From NCBI GenBank assembly GCA_009833045.1, contig WUUP01000005.1:62001-126000 (forward strand): a DNA stretch of 64,000 bases, given 5' to 3'. Numbering within the stretch: position 1 is the stretch's first letter; every line of letters begins with the position of its first letter. Positions 62,367 to 64,000 of the stretch are shown here, piece after piece. The position numbers and the translations under genes were made by a program. This DNA is from Saprospirales bacterium GYS_P2D. GTDB lineage: Bacteria > Bacteroidota > Bacteroidia > Chitinophagales > Saprospiraceae. Under the pieces are notes generated by a model that saw nothing but the letters and a program-made list of their open reading frames with translations, was not told the DNA's origin and did no database searches.

Positions 62367-64000
62367 TTACCATCCTGGGATGAAGTTCAGTCCAAATCGT
62401 ACCTGACTGTCTTTCTGTAGCGGATATGCCCAGTATGGCTCTATGATCATAGCACCGAATAAATTGACCCTCACAGATAGGCCTACACTCTTAGCGATGG
62501 CCGGTTTTATATTTTGGGTCTCATATCCGATAGATCCATCTGGATTTTCTACTTCTACCAGTAGAGGCTCTCCATCGCTGAGATGGCTGAATTCGTTGAA
62601 TGCTACACCGGCATCAAAGAAAAGGGCTAAGTCCGTGAATAGTACATTGGATCCGATAAGAGCTAACTGCTTAGGCCCAGTGAATGGCATCCTAATCTCT
62701 GCAGAGATCAGCCCCATCTTAGATCCTAAAAGCTGCTCCAAGTAGAGATCTTCTCCAGCGTCAAAAAAATCATATCCTCTCACAAAGCCCATCTGACCTA
62801 TGTATAGTGGATAGACAGAATTGACCTCCTGCTCGTATCGCACATATCCTAATCCTCTGATCGCAAAGGAGAATGGCTTCATCCAGAAGTACTTACGATA
62901 GTCTCCTAAAAATCCCACATAGTCATCTACTCCATAGCTTTTCTCTACGGATAGTCTGAAGCGATCTCCGTAAAGAGGAGAGGTCAGGCCGAAATATGAG
63001 TTGTCTCCCACTAAAGCGATATTAGCCGTACCCACGAGTCCTTTAGTAAGGGTGTAAAATTGATTAAACTGTATTTCGTCACCGGTCTCCAATTTATTTC
63101 GTTCTTCTCCAAAAAATCCTCCTCTGGCAAAATTTCCATTGCCAATAGGGATTGCTTGAGAATAAAACTTAGTCTCATCCCATCTGAAGCCTCTATGTCC
63201 GATGTCTGCACTACCCTCGAGACGCAGCGTAGTAGAGAATGGTAAATGAGCAAATACTGTAGCGCTCTTATCAAATATGCGAATGATATTCAGACGATCT
63301 ACGATAGATGTGACAGATTGATTATTACCGATAGGTACCTCCTCGAGCGTGCTTTGACCGTAGGCGCCAAATCGTGTAGGCACATGTGATACTCCAAATC
63401 CCCAGGCTAACTGATTTGATCGATTGATGTAGTTTATACGAGCTCCAAAGTCGTAGATCTCACCATTCAAGGCTACCTGAGAGAAGATCTGATGATTTCC
63501 CAATACATCTCCAAAAAGTAAATCAATACCTCCTTGGAGACCTGTATAGTTGCCAAATGTAGAGTTAGTCACGCCGACGCCTGCACTACCACCGATATAG
63601 TCGAGCTTAAAGTTGGGTTTGTACTTGACGTCTTTAAATGTACTCGTAGATACATAGTCGATTTTGTCTATTCTGCCGAAGCGATCGTTGACAATATCAG
63701 TCTTGCCCATACCTACCATAGGTAATGTGCCTGCGGCGAAATCTACCATTGTTTTATCTACAGGTTCATTGAGCAGACGCTCCACATTACCAGACTTAAT
63801 GGTATACTCGTTCCCATAGTAGTGCGTGAATAGTACCCTGTCTCGAGTACGAGCGGCAGTCAGTACTGGTGAAAATCTTGATATACCGCTCAGTCCTGTC
63901 AAGAAATCAGTCATCCGTAGCACCTCTCCTGTCTCAGGGATGTAGCGATACATATTTCTATACCCATCACCATCTGACATGAAGTAGATATTGTCCTCGT
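62367..64000 (-). CDS. PD40/outer-membrane barrel protein, 5' end cut by window edge
   Basis: The reading frame is open to position 64000; the seven codons before Met at 63980 read EDNIYF and join a typical PD40 blade (EDNIYFMSDGDGYRNMYRY), so the gene continues beyond the window and the ATG at 63980 is internal. About 544 residues are seen: the end of a beta-propeller, a linker, then from about 145 a barrel domain with Omp85/surface-antigen-like strands (YIGGSAGVGVTN, YVGFLGDYRKYFWMK, FVRGYDFFDAGEDLYLEQLLGSKM) ending in VRFGLNFIPGW. Probably an outer-membrane protein joining a periplasmic propeller to a barrel. Confidence 0.82.
   Translation of the reverse strand, partial: EDNIYFMSDGDGYRNMYRYIPETGEVLRMTDFLTGLSGISRFSPVLTAARTRDRVLFTHYYGNEYTIKSGNVERLLNEPVDKTMVDFAAGTLPMVGMGKTDIVNDRFGRIDKIDYVSTSTFKDVKYKPNFKLDYIGGSAGVGVTNSTFGNYTGLQGGIDLLFGDVLGNHQIFSQVALNGEIYDFGARINYINRSNQLAWGFGVSHVPTRFGAYGQSTLEEVPIGNNQSVTSIVDRLNIIRIFDKSATVFAHLPFSTTLRLEGSADIGHRGFRWDETKFYSQAIPIGNGNFARGGFFGEERNKLETGDEIQFNQFYTLTKGLVGTANIALVGDNSYFGLTSPLYGDRFRLSVEKSYGVDDYVGFLGDYRKYFWMKPFSFAIRGLGYVRYEQEVNSVYPLYIGQMGFVRGYDFFDAGEDLYLEQLLGSKMGLISAEIRMPFTGPKQLALIGSNVLFTDLALFFDAGVAFNEFSHLSDGEPLLVEVENPDGSIGYETQNIKPAIAKSVGLSVRVNLFGAMIIEPYWAYPLQKDSQVRFGLNFIPGW

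Noticed and set aside
1-64000. CRISPR arrays, insertion sequences, prophage or toxin-antitoxin genes
   Set aside because: No regularly spaced repeats, transposase, integrase or phage structural genes were seen; genes are housekeeping or envelope-related throughout.

Overview
This window is a chromosomal segment from a member of the Bacteroidota. The evidence is the set of lineage-typical families (DUF4270, DUF4290, DUF6427, DUF4920, a PorP/SprF-like protein, a CarboxypepD_reg-like TonB-dependent receptor and a class B cytochrome b558-type succinate dehydrogenase), the lack of obvious Shine-Dalgarno sequences, and at least a dozen perfect matches to the Bacteroidota -7 promoter consensus TAnnTTTG just upstream of genes. 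The gene content and divergence suggest Saprospiria or a related marine group, but that finer placement is only an impression. Coding density is high and no gene-free stretch exceeds about 200 bases. I saw no insertion sequence, prophage, CRISPR array, rRNA or toxin/defence island.

Layout. 1-5.3 kb: an edge-truncated DUF937 gene, a secreted glucosaminidase-LysM protein, then a Cys-rich small protein, an HMA-like secreted protein and a TonB-dependent receptor that look like a copper/heavy-metal handling group, followed by an outer-membrane barrel protein. 5.4-9 kb (-): sdhC-sdhA-sdhB. 9.1-18 kb (+): a small unknown gene with rnr, then a truncated GT5-like protein, DUF4270 lipoprotein, glmS, DUF4290 and murA (envelope precursors), meeting a polyprenyl diphosphate synthase convergently. 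19-31 kb: DUF6427, a DsbD with duplicated N-terminal domains, a serine hydrolase/TauE/methylmalonyl-CoA epimerase group, mscL, aconitase, a DUF1080 lipoprotein, a GCS2-CBS fusion and tRNA-Met(CAT). 31-43.8 kb: rhomboid, rplY-nlpC-adk-obg, cvpA (-), parE, lon, a carboxypeptidase-regulatory-like protein, metF, and an ECF sigma factor overlapping a protein with cytoplasmic segment, one membrane helix and a predicted outer-membrane barrel. 43.8-48 kb (-): PorP/SprF-like, an OmpA protein with a C-terminal DUF1573 domain, and PnuC. 48-55.4 kb (+): DUF2279, a secreted DJ-1/PfpI lipoprotein, and rimP-nusA-infB followed by a TIGR02757 gene with no normal start codon for its conserved N-terminus. 55.4-64 kb: a DUF4783-like protein, gpmI, serC with a YgjP-like metallopeptidase, rpsF-rpsR-rplI (-), DUF4920, a BioD-like/DRTGG protein and the C-terminal part of a PD40/outer-membrane barrel protein running off the right edge.

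Most of the window is core metabolism, translation and envelope biogenesis. The least ordinary items are the sigma factor/trans-envelope barrel pair, the OmpA-DUF1573 fusion beside PorP, the TIGR02757 gene apparently starting at ATA, the terminator-like hairpin in the rimP leader, the glycogen-synthase-like stub lacking its substrate loop and second domain, and the symmetric elements between sdhC and the rnr operon. I did not find a clearly undescribed multi-gene system.
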